64,000 nucleotides of DNA from Chromatiales bacterium (GCA_027076405.1 JALTJN010000526.1:29300-93299); one strand, 5' to 3'; positions 16,600-26,548 are shown, counted from the stretch's first letter. A program made the numbers and translations. Notes: generated by a model not told the origin, from the sequence alone.

Positions 16600-18405
16600 G
16601 TGAGTGATTTAAGCCATATCCGAAATTTTTCAATTATTGCGCACATTGATCATGGTAAGTCGACGCTTGCCGATCGTTTTATTCAAATGTGCGGAGGTTT
16701 AACCGCCCGCGAGATGGATAGCCAGGTACTGGATTCAATGGATATTGAACGGGAGCGCGGTATAACTATTAAAGCGCAAAGTGTAACTCTGGACTACAAG
16801 GCAAAAGATGGTGAGATATATCAACTCAATTTTATTGATACTCCCGGTCATGTCGATTTTTCTTATGAAGTTTCCCGCTCATTAGCCGCTTGTGAAGGAG
16901 CATTACTGGTTGTCGATGCCGCGCAAGGGGTAGAAGCGCAGAGTGTAGCGAACTGCTATACCGCGATTGAGCAGGGACTAGAAGTGGTTCCCGTGTTAAA
17001 TAAAATTGATTTACCTGCTGCGGAGCCGGAGCGAGTTAGTCAGGAAATTGAAGAAATTATCGGTATCGAGGCGACAGAAGCCACTCTTGTTTCTGCAAAA
17101 ACCGGTATTGGTATTGATGAATTATTGGAAGACATTGTTCGTCTTGTGCCCGCGCCGAAAGGAGATAAAGATGCTCCGTTACAAGCTCTGATTATTGATT
17201 CATGGTTTGATAATTATCTGGGGGTTGTTTCATTAGTGCGGGTAGTGAACGGTAGCCTGCGTAAAAAACAAAAAATTCGTATTATGTCAGCAGGACGTGA
17301 TCATCTGGTTGATCATGTCGGGATATTTACTCCCAAACGGCATGATCTTGATTCACTTGATGCCGGCGAAGTCGGTTATGTCATTGCCGGCGTTAAAGAT
17401 ATTGATGGCGCACCGGTAGGTGACACCATTACAGAAACAAATAATCCGGCTGAAAAAGCATTAGCCGGGTTTAAGCCCGTTCAACCGCGAGTATTTTCCG
17501 GTCTTTTTCCTGTTGCAGGTGATGACTATGAAAATTTACGTGAAGCGCTCTCAAAATTACGCTTAAATGATGCCGCATTATTTTACGAACCGGAAACCTC
17601 AACTGCATTAGGTTTTGGCTTCCGATGTGGTTTCCTTGGGTTGCTACACATGGAGATTATTCAGGAACGACTTGAACGTGAATATGATCTTAATCTAATC
17701 ACCACAGCACCGACGGTTATTTTTGAAATTGAAAATACCAAGGGTGAAGTCTTTAAAATAGAAAATCCGGCTGAAATGCCTGAACCGAATTTTATTAATG
17801 AAATTCGTGAGCCTATTGTGGTGGCGAATATATTAGTGCCGCATGATTACGTCGGTAATGTTATTACGCTTTGTATTGAAAAGCGTGGTGTACAAAAAAA
17901 TATGCAATATCTGGGGAATCAGGTATCTATTTCTTATGAAATGCCAATGAATGAAATTGTTCTGGATTTCTTTGACAGGCTTAAATCAACCAGTCGTGGT
18001 TATGCCTCAATGGATTATGAATTTGTACGTTTTCAGGCGGCAGATTTAGTCAAACTGGATATTATGATCAATGGTGAAAAGGTGGATGCCTTATCCGTGA
18101 TTGTGCATCGTGATCAGGCCATATCTCGCGGTCGTGATCTAACAGAGCGAATGAAAGATATTATTCCACGACAAATGTTTGATGTTGCAATACAGGCGAC
18201 GCTGGGAGCAAAAATTATTGCCCGGACAAATGTTAAAGCATTGCGTAAAAATGTGACGGCTAAATGTTACGGCGGTGATATTACTCGTAAGAAAAAGTTA
18301 TTAGAAAAGCAAAAAGCAGGTAAAAAACGTATGAAGCAAGTTGGTAGTGTGGAAATACCACAAGAAGCCTTCCTTGCCGTATTAAACACAGGAAAAGATA
18401 AATGA
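16600..18405 (+). CDS. lepA: Elongation factor 4 (LepA)
   Basis: Ribosome-bound GTPase thought to act in back-translocation or translation initiation. I choose GTG 16600, giving [20 protein letters not shown] as in Pseudomonas; the in-frame GTG at 16567 would begin inside the terminator. The 601-residue protein has G-motifs [13 protein letters not shown] (about 14-26), DTPGHVDF (about 85), NKID and SAKTGIG, followed by EF-G-like domains and the LepA-specific C-terminal domain ending [19 protein letters not shown]. Its stop overlaps the lepB start. Confidence 0.96.
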   Translation: MSDLSHIRNFSIIAHIDHGKSTLADRFIQMCGGLTAREMDSQVLDSMDIERERGITIKAQSVTLDYKAKDGEIYQLNFIDTPGHVDFSYEVSRSLAACEGALLVVDAAQGVEAQSVANCYTAIEQGLEVVPVLNKIDLPAAEPERVSQEIEEIIGIEATEATLVSAKTGIGIDELLEDIVRLVPAPKGDKDAPLQALIIDSWFDNYLGVVSLVRVVNGSLRKKQKIRIMSAGRDHLVDHVGIFTPKRHDLDSLDAGEVGYVIAGVKDIDGAPVGDTITETNNPAEKALAGFKPVQPRVFSGLFPVAGDDYENLREALSKLRLNDAALFYEPETSTALGFGFRCGFLGLLHMEIIQERLEREYDLNLITTAPTVIFEIENTKGEVFKIENPAEMPEPNFINEIREPIVVANILVPHDYVGNVITLCIEKRGVQKNMQYLGNQVSISYEMPMNEIVLDFFDRLKSTSRGYASMDYEFVRFQAADLVKLDIMINGEKVDALSVIVHRDQAISRGRDLTERMKDIIPRQMFDVAIQATLGAKIIARTNVKALRKNVTAKCYGGDITRKKKLLEKQKAGKKRMKQVGSVEIPQEAFLAVLNTGKDK

Positions 18406-19190
18406 ATATTGATTTTTCACTCGTACTTGCCATTGTCATCTTGGTGGCAGGGCTGATTTGGGGAATAGACGCTTTATTTTTTGCGCCAAAACGCAAACAG
18501 GAAGAAACGTCAGAATCAACAGATAGCGATATGACTAATGAGCCTCCCTTAGTTGAGTTTGCCCGCTTTGTTTTACCTGTTGTTATTGTCGTTTTCATTT
18601 TAAGAGGTTTTATTGCAGAACCTTTTAGAATACCTTCAGGCTCGATGTTGCCAACGCTTGAAATTGGTGACTTTATTCTGGTGAGTAAATTTAATTACGG
18701 GGTACGGTTACCGGTTATAAATAAAAAAATTATCGACCTTGGTATCCCCGAAAAAGGCGATGTTATTGTCTTTCGTTATCCTGAAAACCCCTCTATTGAC
18801 TATATAAAACGGGTAATAGGTGTACCGGGGGATGAAATTGGCTACTATAATAAGGTATTGTATATCAACGGAAAAAAGGCAGAACAACAACCAAAAGGTG
18901 ATTATCTACAGGGGTATTATACTTTTAAAAGGTTAACTGAAAGCCTGCCTGATCCGAAAATAAAACATGATATTTTAGTGACAGATTTACAACCGGCATC
19001 TGACTTTGTTATTACCGTACCGGAGCACAGTTATTTTGTGATGGGTGATAACCGTGATAATAGTCGTGATAGTCGCTTTTGGGGCTTTGTACCCGATGAA
19101 AATCTGGTAGGTCGTGCCTTTTTTGTCTGGATGAGTTGGGAATGGGGGCATTGGCCAAAATGGCATCGAATCGGAACAGTTATACAATAA
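18402..19190 (+). CDS. lepB: Signal peptidase I
   Basis: Cleaves signal peptides of exported proteins at the outer face of the inner membrane. The 262-residue protein has two N-terminal membrane segments (about 4-24 and 54-70), the catalytic serine Ser81 in PSGSMLPTL and the general base Lys136 in [12 protein letters not shown], plus [12 protein letters not shown] box E. It starts in an ATGA overlap with lepA, the conserved lepA-lepB pair. It is shorter than E. coli LepB (324) because of smaller insertions, as in many other species. Confidence 0.96.
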   Translation: MNIDFSLVLAIVILVAGLIWGIDALFFAPKRKQEETSESTDSDMTNEPPLVEFARFVLPVVIVVFILRGFIAEPFRIPSGSMLPTLEIGDFILVSKFNYGVRLPVINKKIIDLGIPEKGDVIVFRYPENPSIDYIKRVIGVPGDEIGYYNKVLYINGKKAEQQPKGDYLQGYYTFKRLTESLPDPKIKHDILVTDLQPASDFVITVPEHSYFVMGDNRDNSRDSRFWGFVPDENLVGRAFFVWMSWEWGHWPKWHRIGTVIQ

Positions 19191-19215
19191 AACATTTTTG
19201 ATTAAGGAGTACGTA

Positions 19216-19590
19216 ATGCAATCGAAAAATAAACAAAAAGGTTTAACTGGTATCAGTATCATGGCGATACTGGTTGTTATCGCATTAATCGCAATCATTT
19301 TTCTTAAAATAATGCCGATTTATTTTGATGCTTATAAAGTGGGTGATGTTGTTAGCTCCATGGAAGAAGAGCGGGGCCTGGATGATAAATCAATTGGTGA
19401 AATTAGAACAATGATTTTAAAGCGCCTCGACGTTAATATGGTGACTGATGTGACTAAAGATGATATTGATGTTGAAAAAACAAAAGATACTATTTTTATT
19501 GATGTTGAATACGAAGTCCGTAAAAACATGTTTGGTAATCTGGATGTCGTTGTTAGTTTTAAAAAGAGTGCAGAGGCACCAACCATTTGA
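19216..19590 (+). CDS. DUF4845 single-pass membrane protein
   Basis: A 124-residue protein between lepB and rnc, a position conserved in many gammaproteobacteria. ATG 19216 is preceded by AAGGAG at an ideal distance; the upstream in-frame ATT/TTG start region is unlikely. It resembles type IV pilin-like N-termini in having KQKGLTGISIMAILVVIAL (about 6-24) with a Gly-Leu-Thr boundary, then a small periplasmic domain. No function is established for this family as far as I know. Confidence 0.82.
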   Translation: MQSKNKQKGLTGISIMAILVVIALIAIIFLKIMPIYFDAYKVGDVVSSMEEERGLDDKSIGEIRTMILKRLDVNMVTDVTKDDIDVEKTKDTIFIDVEYEVRKNMFGNLDVVVSFKKSAEAPTI

Positions 19591-20273
19591 AGAAAATGGA
19601 AAAATTAAGTCAGCTGATTGGTTACCAGTTTAAAAATAAAGAGCTGTTAACCTTAGCTTTGACTCATCGCAGTATGGGCTCAAGAAATAACGAACGACTT
19701 GAGTTTTTGGGGGATTCTATTTTAGGAATGGTGATAAGCAGCGAGTTATTTAAACGCTTCCCCAATGAAAAAGAAGGCATCTTAACCCGGCTAAGATCAA
19801 GTCTGGTAAAAGGGGAAACGCTCAGTAAAATTGCAGCAGAATTAAATTTAGGCGAGTTTATACAATTAGGTTCCGGTGAGTTAAAAAGTGGCGGTTTTCG
19901 AAGAGCTTCAACACTGGCCGATGCTGTTGAAGCCATTATTGGCGCTATTTATCTTGATTCGTGTAAGGAATATGGAACCGAAAAGATAGAAAAAATTATT
20001 CTTGATATTTTTAAGAAACGGCTAGATGAATGTGAACCGGGTGGTGTTTTAAAAGATCCAAAAACCCGTTTACAAGAATATCTTCAGTCAAAAAATTTAC
20101 CTTTACCTACTTATAATGTTGATTCCATTTCAGGAAAAGAACATTTACAAACATTTAAAGTTTCCTGTTCTATTGAAGGTTTTCACAATCATGTTGTTGC
20201 AACAGGTGGAAGTCGTCGTAAAGCAGAGCAGGCAGCAGCAGAAAAAGCATTAGCTAATCTTACTCATGAATAA
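19587..20273 (+). CDS. rnc: Ribonuclease III
   Basis: Cleaves double-stranded RNA in rRNA and mRNA processing. The 228-residue protein has the RNase III signature NERLEFLGDSILGM (about residues 35-48) with metal-binding acidic residues and DAVEAIIGAIYLD (about 115-127), then a C-terminal double-stranded RNA-binding domain (about 155-226) ending GGSRRKAEQAAAEKAL. The start is ambiguous: TTG 19587 overlaps the upstream stop and has AGAGG at a usable distance, while ATG 19596 gives MEKLSQLIGYQF. It overlaps era by 8 bp. Confidence 0.95.
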   Translation: MKKMEKLSQLIGYQFKNKELLTLALTHRSMGSRNNERLEFLGDSILGMVISSELFKRFPNEKEGILTRLRSSLVKGETLSKIAAELNLGEFIQLGSGELKSGGFRRASTLADAVEAIIGAIYLDSCKEYGTEKIEKIILDIFKKRLDECEPGGVLKDPKTRLQEYLQSKNLPLPTYNVDSISGKEHLQTFKVSCSIEGFHNHVVATGGSRRKAEQAAAEKALANLTHE

Positions 20274-21171
20274 TTCAACAGATAAATTTCGTTGTGGATA
20301 TGTCGCATTAATTGGCCGACCTAACGTAGGTAAGTCAACATTAATGAATTATGTTTTAGGACAAAAAATCAGCATCACATCACATCGTCCACAAACAACA
20401 CGTCATCGTATTTTAGGTATTAAAACAACTGAAGATGCACAGTTTGTTTACGTCGATACCCCCGGCATTCATGATAATGAAAAAAAAGCGATGAATCGCT
20501 ATATGAATCGTACTGCAGGCGCGAGTTTTAAAGATGTTGATGTAATTGTCTTTCTTGTCGATGCCATGCGATGGACAGAAGAAGATGATTTGGTTATTAA
20601 ACGGCTGCAATATATTAATACGCCGGTTGTACTTGCGGTAAATAAAGTTGATTTGGTAAAGAAAAAAGAAGACCTTTTACCTTATATAGAAAAAATTAAA
20701 AATAAATATGCGTTTAAAGATATTATTCCTGTTTCTGCAATGAAGGGGGATAATATTGAAGGTTTTGAAAAAATTATACTTGATTATTTACCGCCTTCAG
20801 AAGCCTTTTATGATGAAGATCAAATTACAGATCGCAGTTCACGCTTTATGGCCGCTGAAATTATCCGTGAAAAATTAACTCGTAACTTAACGCAGGAGTT
20901 GCCTTATAATTTAACGGTTGAAATTGAAAAGTTTAGCAATGATGGCAAGATACTTGATATTGCTGCCGTCATTTGGGTGGAGAGAGATAATCAAAAAGCT
21001 ATTATTATTGGCAAGAAAGGCAATAAACTAAAAGATATGGGGACGAAAGCACGTATCGACATGGAAAAGTTATTTGAGCAAAAAGTGTTTTTACAATTAT
21101 GGGTTAAAGTAAAAAGTGGCTGGTCAGATGATGAACGGGCATTAAATAGTCTGGGTTATATTGAAGATTAA
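20266..21171 (+). CDS. era: GTPase Era
   Basis: Ribosome-associated GTPase that helps 30S assembly by binding 16S rRNA. Exactly 301 residues, as in E. coli. GTPase motifs are GRPNVGKSTLMN (about 17-28), DTPGIH, NKVDLV and SAMKG; the C-terminal KH domain has IIIGKKGNKLKDMGTKAR (about 242-259). Overlap with rnc and near contact with recO (2 bp gap) make this a tight operon. Confidence 0.98.
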   Translation: MNNSTDKFRCGYVALIGRPNVGKSTLMNYVLGQKISITSHRPQTTRHRILGIKTTEDAQFVYVDTPGIHDNEKKAMNRYMNRTAGASFKDVDVIVFLVDAMRWTEEDDLVIKRLQYINTPVVLAVNKVDLVKKKEDLLPYIEKIKNKYAFKDIIPVSAMKGDNIEGFEKIILDYLPPSEAFYDEDQITDRSSRFMAAEIIREKLTRNLTQELPYNLTVEIEKFSNDGKILDIAAVIWVERDNQKAIIIGKKGNKLKDMGTKARIDMEKLFEQKVFLQLWVKVKSGWSDDERALNSLGYIED

Positions 21172-21173
21172 TT

Positions 21174-21902
21174 ATGTCCAGTCAGAAGAGTCACCGGGTT
21201 AGTCTACAATCTGCATTTATACTTCATGGACGTAATTTTAGGGATACAAGCCGCCTGCTTGATGTTTTTACTTTAGATTACGGCAGAGTCACACTTGTTG
21301 CAAAAGGGGCTCGCTCTTCACGCTCTAAATTACATGGGATTTTAGAACCTTTTATGCCGTTGATTGTTTCATGGTCTGGCAAAGGCGATGTACAAACTCT
21401 CACTGGTGCAGAATCAGTTAAAAATGAGATAGCGTTATCAGGCAAACAAGTTATGTGTGCCTATTATGTCAATGAATTATTACAGCGATTAATGACAGAG
21501 CATGACCCTCATCCGGAACTGTTTACTATTTATCAGGCAACATTAGAAAGCTTTAAATATGAAAACGAACAAACAGTGTTGAGACGATTTGAAAAACACT
21601 TGTTAACAGAAATTGGTTATGGATTAAACCTGGATATTGAAGCAGAGAGTGGTGTTAATATAGAAACGAGTGAAAACTACTATTATGATATTGAAAAGGG
21701 GCCGATTAGAATAGAACAAAATAATACATCAAATGATGAATTTATTATTTCTGGTCAAACCCTATATGATATGTCCGTTGATACATATAGTAGTTCACAA
21801 AGTAAAAAAGAAGCAAAGCAACTTATGCGTATTATTTTAAATCATTATTTAGGTGATAAACCACTTAAAACAAGAAGTTTACACTGGTATAAACCATTAT
21901 GA
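21174..21902 (+). CDS. recO: DNA repair protein RecO
   Basis: Loads RecA in the RecFOR gap-repair pathway and anneals SSB-coated DNA. The 242-residue length matches E. coli RecO. The N-terminal OB-fold has [20 protein letters not shown] (about 14-33) and [19 protein letters not shown]; the C-terminal helical part ends in the family-like [16 protein letters not shown]. It overlaps pdxJ by four bases. No zinc-binding cysteine cluster is visible, as in other gammaproteobacterial RecO. Confidence 0.95.
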   Translation: MSSQKSHRVSLQSAFILHGRNFRDTSRLLDVFTLDYGRVTLVAKGARSSRSKLHGILEPFMPLIVSWSGKGDVQTLTGAESVKNEIALSGKQVMCAYYVNELLQRLMTEHDPHPELFTIYQATLESFKYENEQTVLRRFEKHLLTEIGYGLNLDIEAESGVNIETSENYYYDIEKGPIRIEQNNTSNDEFIISGQTLYDMSVDTYSSSQSKKEAKQLMRIILNHYLGDKPLKTRSLHWYKPL

Positions 21903-22639
21903 ATAAAACAAATCAAATATTACTGGGTGTGAATATTGATCATGTAGCAACATTGCGTGAATCACGGGGTACCCTTTATCCTGAACCCGTTCAGGCGGCT
22001 TTAGTTGCCGAACAAGCCGGTGCTGATGCTATTACTTTGCATTTGCGTGAAGATCGTCGTCATATTCAGGAACGTGATGTTGAAATGTTTAAAGCTGTTT
22101 TGCAAACAAGAATGAACCTTGAAATGGCTGTGACAGATGAGATGCTAAACTATGCTGAAACTATAAAACCGGAAGACTGCTGCCTGGTTCCTGAAAAACG
22201 TGAAGAACTCACTACAGAAGGGGGACTGGATGTTGCCGGTCAGATGTTAAAGATGAAAGAAGCGTGTTCACGTCTGGCAGACAGAGAAATACGGGTTTCA
22301 TTGTTTATTGATGCAGATAAAAAGCAAATAGAAGCGGCGGCAGAATGCGGTGCCCCGGTGATAGAAATACATACCGGTCATTTTGCTGATGCCGGGTCTG
22401 TTCATGAAAAAGAAAAAGAATACCAGCGAATTATTGAAGCAGTAGAGTTTGCTGATAATCTGGGTTTACACGTTAATGCAGGACATGGATTGCATTATCA
22501 TAATGTTAAAGATATTGCTGTTATTCCTCTTATTCAGGAATTAAATATTGGTCATGCCATTATTGCCCGTAGTGTTTTTACCGGGCTTGATATTGCAGTA
22601 AAAGAAATGAAAGTATTAATGGAATCTGCAAGAGTTTAA
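21899..22639 (+). CDS. pdxJ: Pyridoxine 5'-phosphate synthase
   Basis: Joins 1-deoxy-D-xylulose 5-phosphate and 3-amino-2-oxopropyl phosphate to form pyridoxine 5'-phosphate. The 246-residue TIM barrel shows [16 protein letters not shown] (about 9-24), [12 protein letters not shown] (about 46-57), [16 protein letters not shown] and the phosphate-binding [11 protein letters not shown]. It starts in an ATGA overlap with recO, the standard recO-pdxJ-acpS order. Confidence 0.98.
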   Translation: MNKTNQILLGVNIDHVATLRESRGTLYPEPVQAALVAEQAGADAITLHLREDRRHIQERDVEMFKAVLQTRMNLEMAVTDEMLNYAETIKPEDCCLVPEKREELTTEGGLDVAGQMLKMKEACSRLADREIRVSLFIDADKKQIEAAAECGAPVIEIHTGHFADAGSVHEKEKEYQRIIEAVEFADNLGLHVNAGHGLHYHNVKDIAVIPLIQELNIGHAIIARSVFTGLDIAVKEMKVLMESARV

Positions 22640-22646
22640 TACCACG

Positions 22647-23024
22647 ATGATATATGGAATTGGTACAGACATTGTTCATGTTAGTCGAATGAAAAAAAAT
22701 CTTGAAAAATACGGTGATAAATTTGCTAAACGTATTTTAACCGATTCCGAGTTTTCTGAATTTGAAAATAAAAATGATCAGGCTGCTTTTTTAGCTAAAC
22801 GTTTTGCAGCAAAAGAAGCAACAGTAAAAGCAATGGGAACAGGATTTAGTCAGGGGTTATCTTTACATCATATTGGCGTGACACATGATGAAATTGGCAA
22901 ACCTATACTGGAGTTTTTAGGTGCCGCTGAATTATTTATACAAAAGCAGCAAATTAAACAATCACATTTAAGCCTGGCTGATGAGCGTGATTATGCGGTA
23001 GCTTTTGTTACTTTGGTTTTATAA
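22647..23024 (+). CDS. acpS: Holo-[acyl-carrier-protein] synthase
   Basis: Transfers 4'-phosphopantetheine from CoA to the serine of apo-ACP. The 125-residue protein has both family motifs: GIGTDIVHVSRM (about 4-15) with the metal-binding Asp, and FAAKEATVKAMGTG (about 53-66) with the Glu and Lys of the active site. It ends the lepA-acpS run and converges with the hpt gene, only 5 bp separating the stops. Confidence 0.97.
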   Translation: MIYGIGTDIVHVSRMKKNLEKYGDKFAKRILTDSEFSEFENKNDQAAFLAKRFAAKEATVKAMGTGFSQGLSLHHIGVTHDEIGKPILEFLGAAELFIQKQQIKQSHLSLADERDYAVAFVTLVL

Positions 23025-23029
23025 TTAAT

Positions 23030-23398
23030 TCAGGCTTCATGTTCAAATTCACTCCAGTCCTTATCAATAAAATCAGGGCCAAGTTGAATTAATTGCTGGA
23101 TTTCATGACGCACGTTATTAACAAGTTGCTCAAGTTCAGCAAAATCTGCCTGTCGTAATTTATCTTCCAGTATTCCGGTGTAGTGGCGTAGTTTAGGAAC
23201 AATGCAATAAGCCGTTGCTCCATAAAGCTTATGAATGTGCTCAGCCAGCATGCTCATATTATTAGATTGAAAACTTTCATCAATTTGTTCTGAGCGCACA
23301 GTAAGATCAGTCAGCAACATAGTAAACAACTCTTTTGCCAGAGAAGTATTACCATTTGCTGCGGTAATTGACTGCTGAATATCGAGTATTTTTGTCAT
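23030..23398 (-). CDS. Stand-alone histidine phosphotransfer (Hpt) domain protein
   Basis: Predicted phosphorelay intermediate. The 122-residue protein is a single Hpt helical bundle with phospho-acceptor His56 in HKLYGATAYCIVPKL (the HxLxG motif). The sequence after the histidine resembles the C-terminal Hpt domain of BarA/GacS hybrid kinases (IHKLHG...GVP.L). In Pseudomonas-like genomes gacS is found near this set of genes, but here there is no kinase or receiver part on either side. It may be a separated or residual GacS module; alternatively an independent Hpt protein. It has its own ATG and is divergent from cysM. Confidence 0.82.
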   Translation of the reverse strand: MTKILDIQQSITAANGNTSLAKELFTMLLTDLTVRSEQIDESFQSNNMSMLAEHIHKLYGATAYCIVPKLRHYTGILEDKLRQADFAELEQLVNNVRHEIQQLIQLGPDFIDKDWSEFEHEA

Positions 23399-23461
23399 AT
23401 TCTAATGCTTTTTATTATTTTATCGATTTTTTATGCTGCAGTTTACTGTTGATGTGAGGTT

Positions 23462-23491
23462 TTGTGCAAATACATATCAAAATATTATAAA
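23462..23491 (+). promoter_or_regulatory. Candidate sigma-70 promoter of cysM
   Basis: TTGTGC (23462-23467) and TATAAA (23486-23491) with 18 bp between, 41 bp ahead of the cysM start, in the hpt-cysM divergent region. Prediction by consensus only. Confidence 0.35.
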
Positions 23492-23532
23492 ATGAAGCCA
23501 ATCTCGTTTATTTTAATTTATGGATATGACTA

Positions 23533-24441
23533 ATGAACTCTTCTAATAATACTGATTTCCCTACAATCGAGTCCTTTGTTGGGAATACCCCATTAGTACG
23601 TTTGCAGCGCTTACCTGGGGAAACCAGCAATACGATTCTGGTTAAATTAGAAGGCAATAATCCGGCGGGTTCAGTTAAAGATCGCCCTGCACTAAGCATG
23701 ATCCAACATGCAGAATCTCGTGGAGAAATATCTCCGGGAGATACGCTTATTGAAGCGACCAGCGGTAATACCGGTATTGCACTTGCTATGGTAGCTGCGA
23801 TTAAAGGCTACAAGATGGTTTTAGTGATGCCGGATAATATGAGTGTAGAACGCCGGGCTTCTATGAAGAGTTATGGCGCAGAACTTGTATTAGTGACACA
23901 AGCCGAAGGCATGGAAGGGGCTCGAGATCTTGCTCTTCAAATGCAAAAAGAGGGTAAAGGCAAGGTGCTGGATCAGTTTTCTAATTCGGATAACCCTTGT
24001 GCACACTATGATACAACAGGGCCTGAAATCTGGCGTGACACACACGGAAAAATTACCCATTTTGTCAGTGCTATGGGAACGACCGGTACCATTATGGGAA
24101 ATTCACGTTATTTGAAAGAACAAAATCCTGAGATACAAATTGTAGGTGTACAACCGGAAGAAGGTGCATCGATTCCGGGAATTCGGCGCTGGACACCTGA
24201 ATATTTACCCTCAATTTTTGAGGCAAGTCGTGTTGATATGACGATTGATATGGCTCAAGTAGACGCAGAACAAACCACCTTAAAGCTAGCTAGTGAGGAG
24301 GGAATCTTTTGTGGGGTATCTTCCGGCGGCGCAGTGGCTGCGGCGTTAAAGCTTTCGGAGCAGGTCGAAGATGCGGTGATAGTTACGATTATTTGTGATC
24401 GTGGGGATCGGTATCTTTCTACTAATATCTTTCCTTCTTGA
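23533..24441 (+). CDS. cysM: Cysteine synthase B (O-acetylserine sulfhydrylase)
   Basis: PLP enzyme making cysteine (or S-sulfocysteine) from O-acetylserine and sulfide or thiosulfate. The 302-residue protein has PLP-binding Lys49 in NNPAGSVKDRPA, the phosphate/substrate loop ATSGNTGIALAM (about 76-87) and GVSSGGAVAAAL near the C-terminus. The CysM type is indicated by length, by SVKDRPA and by the neighbouring rlmD, as in Pseudomonas. It is followed by a palindromic intergenic element. Confidence 0.96.
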   Translation: MNSSNNTDFPTIESFVGNTPLVRLQRLPGETSNTILVKLEGNNPAGSVKDRPALSMIQHAESRGEISPGDTLIEATSGNTGIALAMVAAIKGYKMVLVMPDNMSVERRASMKSYGAELVLVTQAEGMEGARDLALQMQKEGKGKVLDQFSNSDNPCAHYDTTGPEIWRDTHGKITHFVSAMGTTGTIMGNSRYLKEQNPEIQIVGVQPEEGASIPGIRRWTPEYLPSIFEASRVDMTIDMAQVDAEQTTLKLASEEGIFCGVSSGGAVAAALKLSEQVEDAVIVTIICDRGDRYLSTNIFPS

Positions 24442-24746
24442 AAGTTTACCGATTGATATTATTTGCTTGAATCCGGCTATGAAACGGGGGAGTCAAATTA
24501 AGACGCGCAAAATCAGCCATCCTTGGCCGCACGGCTGCCGCGTCCATGTGGCAGACGGTCTTAATTTAACTCCCCCATTCCCTATCTTGACTTTAGCACT
24601 CGCTTCATAATTCAATGAGATAAAATATGTATTCGGGATTTATAAATTGACAGACCACAAAGCAAGTAATTGAAATGGCGAGTACGATGGTATAGCACAT
24701 TATAAAATGTACGTACTTAAATTAATAAAGTTGGAATAATATAAAA
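24442..24746. repeat. Gene-free gap with a MITE-like inverted-repeat element
   Basis: The 305-bp gap between cysM and rlmD holds an element bounded by 19-nt inverted arms at 24486-24504 (GGGGGAGTCAAATTAAGAC) and 24558-24576 (GTCTTAATTTAACTCCCCC), matching at 18 of 19 positions. Inside are two further short hairpins, GCCATCCTTGGC (24516-24527) and CTGCC/GGCAG (24535-24554). The interior is GC-rich compared with its surroundings. Outside the arms, TATGAA (24478-24483) and TTCATA (24604-24609) form another inverted pair. No T-run follows and there is no transposase, so a non-autonomous mobile or structural element is the best reading. The remaining 24610-24746 shows nothing I can identify. Confidence 0.7.
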
Positions 24747-26069
24747 ATGCGAAGAAGAAAACAAAAACCACTACAAGAACATGAAGCGATAGTGGAATCG
24801 TTAAGTCATGATGGTAAGGGAATATGTCGTGTTGAAGGTAAAGCAATCTTTGTTACAGGTGCGTTACCGGGTGAGCGTGTACGTTTCTCATTTCGCCCGC
24901 ATAAAAAGAAATACGATGAAGGAAATTTAATTGAAGTTCTCGAAGCATCTCCTGATCGTATTGAACCAAAGTGCAAACACTATGGGGTTTGTGGTGGTTG
25001 TAGTTTTATGCATTTAAGCAGCGAGAAACAAATTGAAGAAAAACAAAAAGTTTTAATTGATGGTTTAAAACATATTGGTAAAGTTGAAGCGAATGAAATA
25101 TTACCACCGCTCACGACTCATCCATGGGGTTATCGGAGAAAAGCACGATTAGGCGTTAAATTTGTTTATAAAAAAGAAAAAGTACTGGTTGGTTTTCGTG
25201 AACGCAGTGCCCCTTACCTTGCAGAGCTGGAACAGTGTGAAGTATTGCATCCTGATGCCGGTATGCGTTTAACATCATTTGCAACATTAATTCGTGATTT
25301 AAGTTGCTATGAAAAAATCGCACAAATCGAAGTGGCCATAGCTGATGATATTAGCGCCTTTGTTTTTAGAAATTTAGTTGAGTTAACTGAAGAAGATAAA
25401 GAAAAATTAATCAATTATGCAAAAGATGAATCAATTGCGATTTATCTTCAGCCTAAAGGGCCTGATACAGTAACTCCACTTTATCCGGAAAATCCACAGC
25501 TACAATATACCTTGTCAGACTACAATGTTACGTTAGATTTTCAACCCACAGATTTTACTCAGGTTAATCAGGACATTAACCCAAAAATGATTAATCTTGC
25601 TCTGGAGCTGCTGGGTTTGGAAAAAACTGATCATATATTAGAACTGTTTTGTGGTTTAGGTAATTTTACATTACCCATGGCGCGTTATGCTAAACAGATT
25701 ACTGGTGTTGAAGGTGATGCGGAATTAATTGCTCGGGCAAATAAAAATGCAGAGAAAAATGATATTAGTAATACCGATTTGCATGTTGCTAATTTAATGG
25801 AAGATGTATCAGACTGTAGCTGGCTGAAAAAAGGCTATGATAAACTATTGCTTGACCCACCTCGTAGTGGTGCAAAAGAGATGATGCCTTATATCGCTAA
25901 AATGGATATTAAACATATTGTTTATGTTTCATGTAACCCGTCGACTTTGGCAAGGGACGCCGGGACGTTAGTTAATGAAATGGGTTATACATTAGTTAAA
26001 GCCGGAATTATGGACATGTTTCCGCATACCGCTCATGTTGAATCAATCGCGCTGTTTGTAAAGAAGTAA
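24747..26069 (+). CDS. rlmD: 23S rRNA (uracil(1939)-C5)-methyltransferase
   Basis: Methylates U1939 of 23S rRNA using SAM. The 440-residue protein has an N-terminal TRAM domain (about 8-62), the Fe-S cluster cysteines CKHYGVCGGC (about 76-85) with a later Cys in EQCEV (about 163), SAM site ELFCGLGNFTLPMA (about 297-310), LLDPPRSGA and the catalytic cysteine in YVSCNPSTLARD (about 393-404). The cysM-rlmD pair is conserved in Pseudomonas, where relA follows; here a CYTH gene follows instead. Confidence 0.96.
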   Translation: MRRRKQKPLQEHEAIVESLSHDGKGICRVEGKAIFVTGALPGERVRFSFRPHKKKYDEGNLIEVLEASPDRIEPKCKHYGVCGGCSFMHLSSEKQIEEKQKVLIDGLKHIGKVEANEILPPLTTHPWGYRRKARLGVKFVYKKEKVLVGFRERSAPYLAELEQCEVLHPDAGMRLTSFATLIRDLSCYEKIAQIEVAIADDISAFVFRNLVELTEEDKEKLINYAKDESIAIYLQPKGPDTVTPLYPENPQLQYTLSDYNVTLDFQPTDFTQVNQDINPKMINLALELLGLEKTDHILELFCGLGNFTLPMARYAKQITGVEGDAELIARANKNAEKNDISNTDLHVANLMEDVSDCSWLKKGYDKLLLDPPRSGAKEMMPYIAKMDIKHIVYVSCNPSTLARDAGTLVNEMGYTLVKAGIMDMFPHTAHVESIALFVKK

Positions 26070-26075
26070 ATATTA

Positions 26076-26546
26076 ATGGCAACTGAAATAGAAAGAAAGT
26101 TTTTACTTAAAAATTCCTCCTGGAAAGAGAGTGCTGATAGTGGCACCCGGTATTCACAAGGTTATCTGGTCGGTAGCAAACATGCTTCTGTCCGGGTACG
26201 CATTCAGGGCGATCGAGCATACATTAATATTAAATCGGCAACGATTGATATTACCCGACAGGAATTTGAGTATGAAATTCCTATCGATGATGCAATTGAA
26301 ATGCTGGAAACATTATGTGAGAAACCATTAATTAATAAAACACGCTTTCATATTAATAACGGAAATCATTTGTGGGAAATTGATGTTTTTGATGGCGACA
26401 ATAAAGGTTTGGTTGTAGCAGAAATTGAATTAAGTAATAAAGATGAGGTATTCGCAAAACCGGACTGGTTAGGTGCTGAAGTATCGGATGATGCTCGTTA
26501 CTATAATGTTTCTTTAGTGAAACATCCTTACAAAGACTGGTCATAA
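26076..26546 (+). CDS. CYTH domain protein (triphosphate tunnel enzyme)
   Basis: A 156-residue CYTH protein with the defining EIERKFLL motif at residues 4-11 and alternating charged beta strands (SVRVRIQGDRAYINIKS, about 38-54) that would line the tunnel. Family members hydrolyse inorganic tripolyphosphate or other triphosphates with a divalent metal; the actual substrate cannot be read from sequence. It lies 6 bp after rlmD and 2 bp before the L,D-transpeptidase gene, so the three are probably cotranscribed. Confidence 0.9.
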   Translation: MATEIERKFLLKNSSWKESADSGTRYSQGYLVGSKHASVRVRIQGDRAYINIKSATIDITRQEFEYEIPIDDAIEMLETLCEKPLINKTRFHINNGNHLWEIDVFDGDNKGLVVAEIELSNKDEVFAKPDWLGAEVSDDARYYNVSLVKHPYKDWS

Positions 26547-26548
26547 AG

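Noticed and set aside
24486..24576. Intrinsic terminator of cysM
   Set aside because: The long arms enclose 53 nt and no T-run follows on the plus strand, so it is better described as a palindromic element.
24395..24610. 71-residue open frame across the cysM end and the inverted-repeat element
   Set aside because: It overlaps cysM out of frame and runs through palindromic non-coding sequence, with no protein family features.
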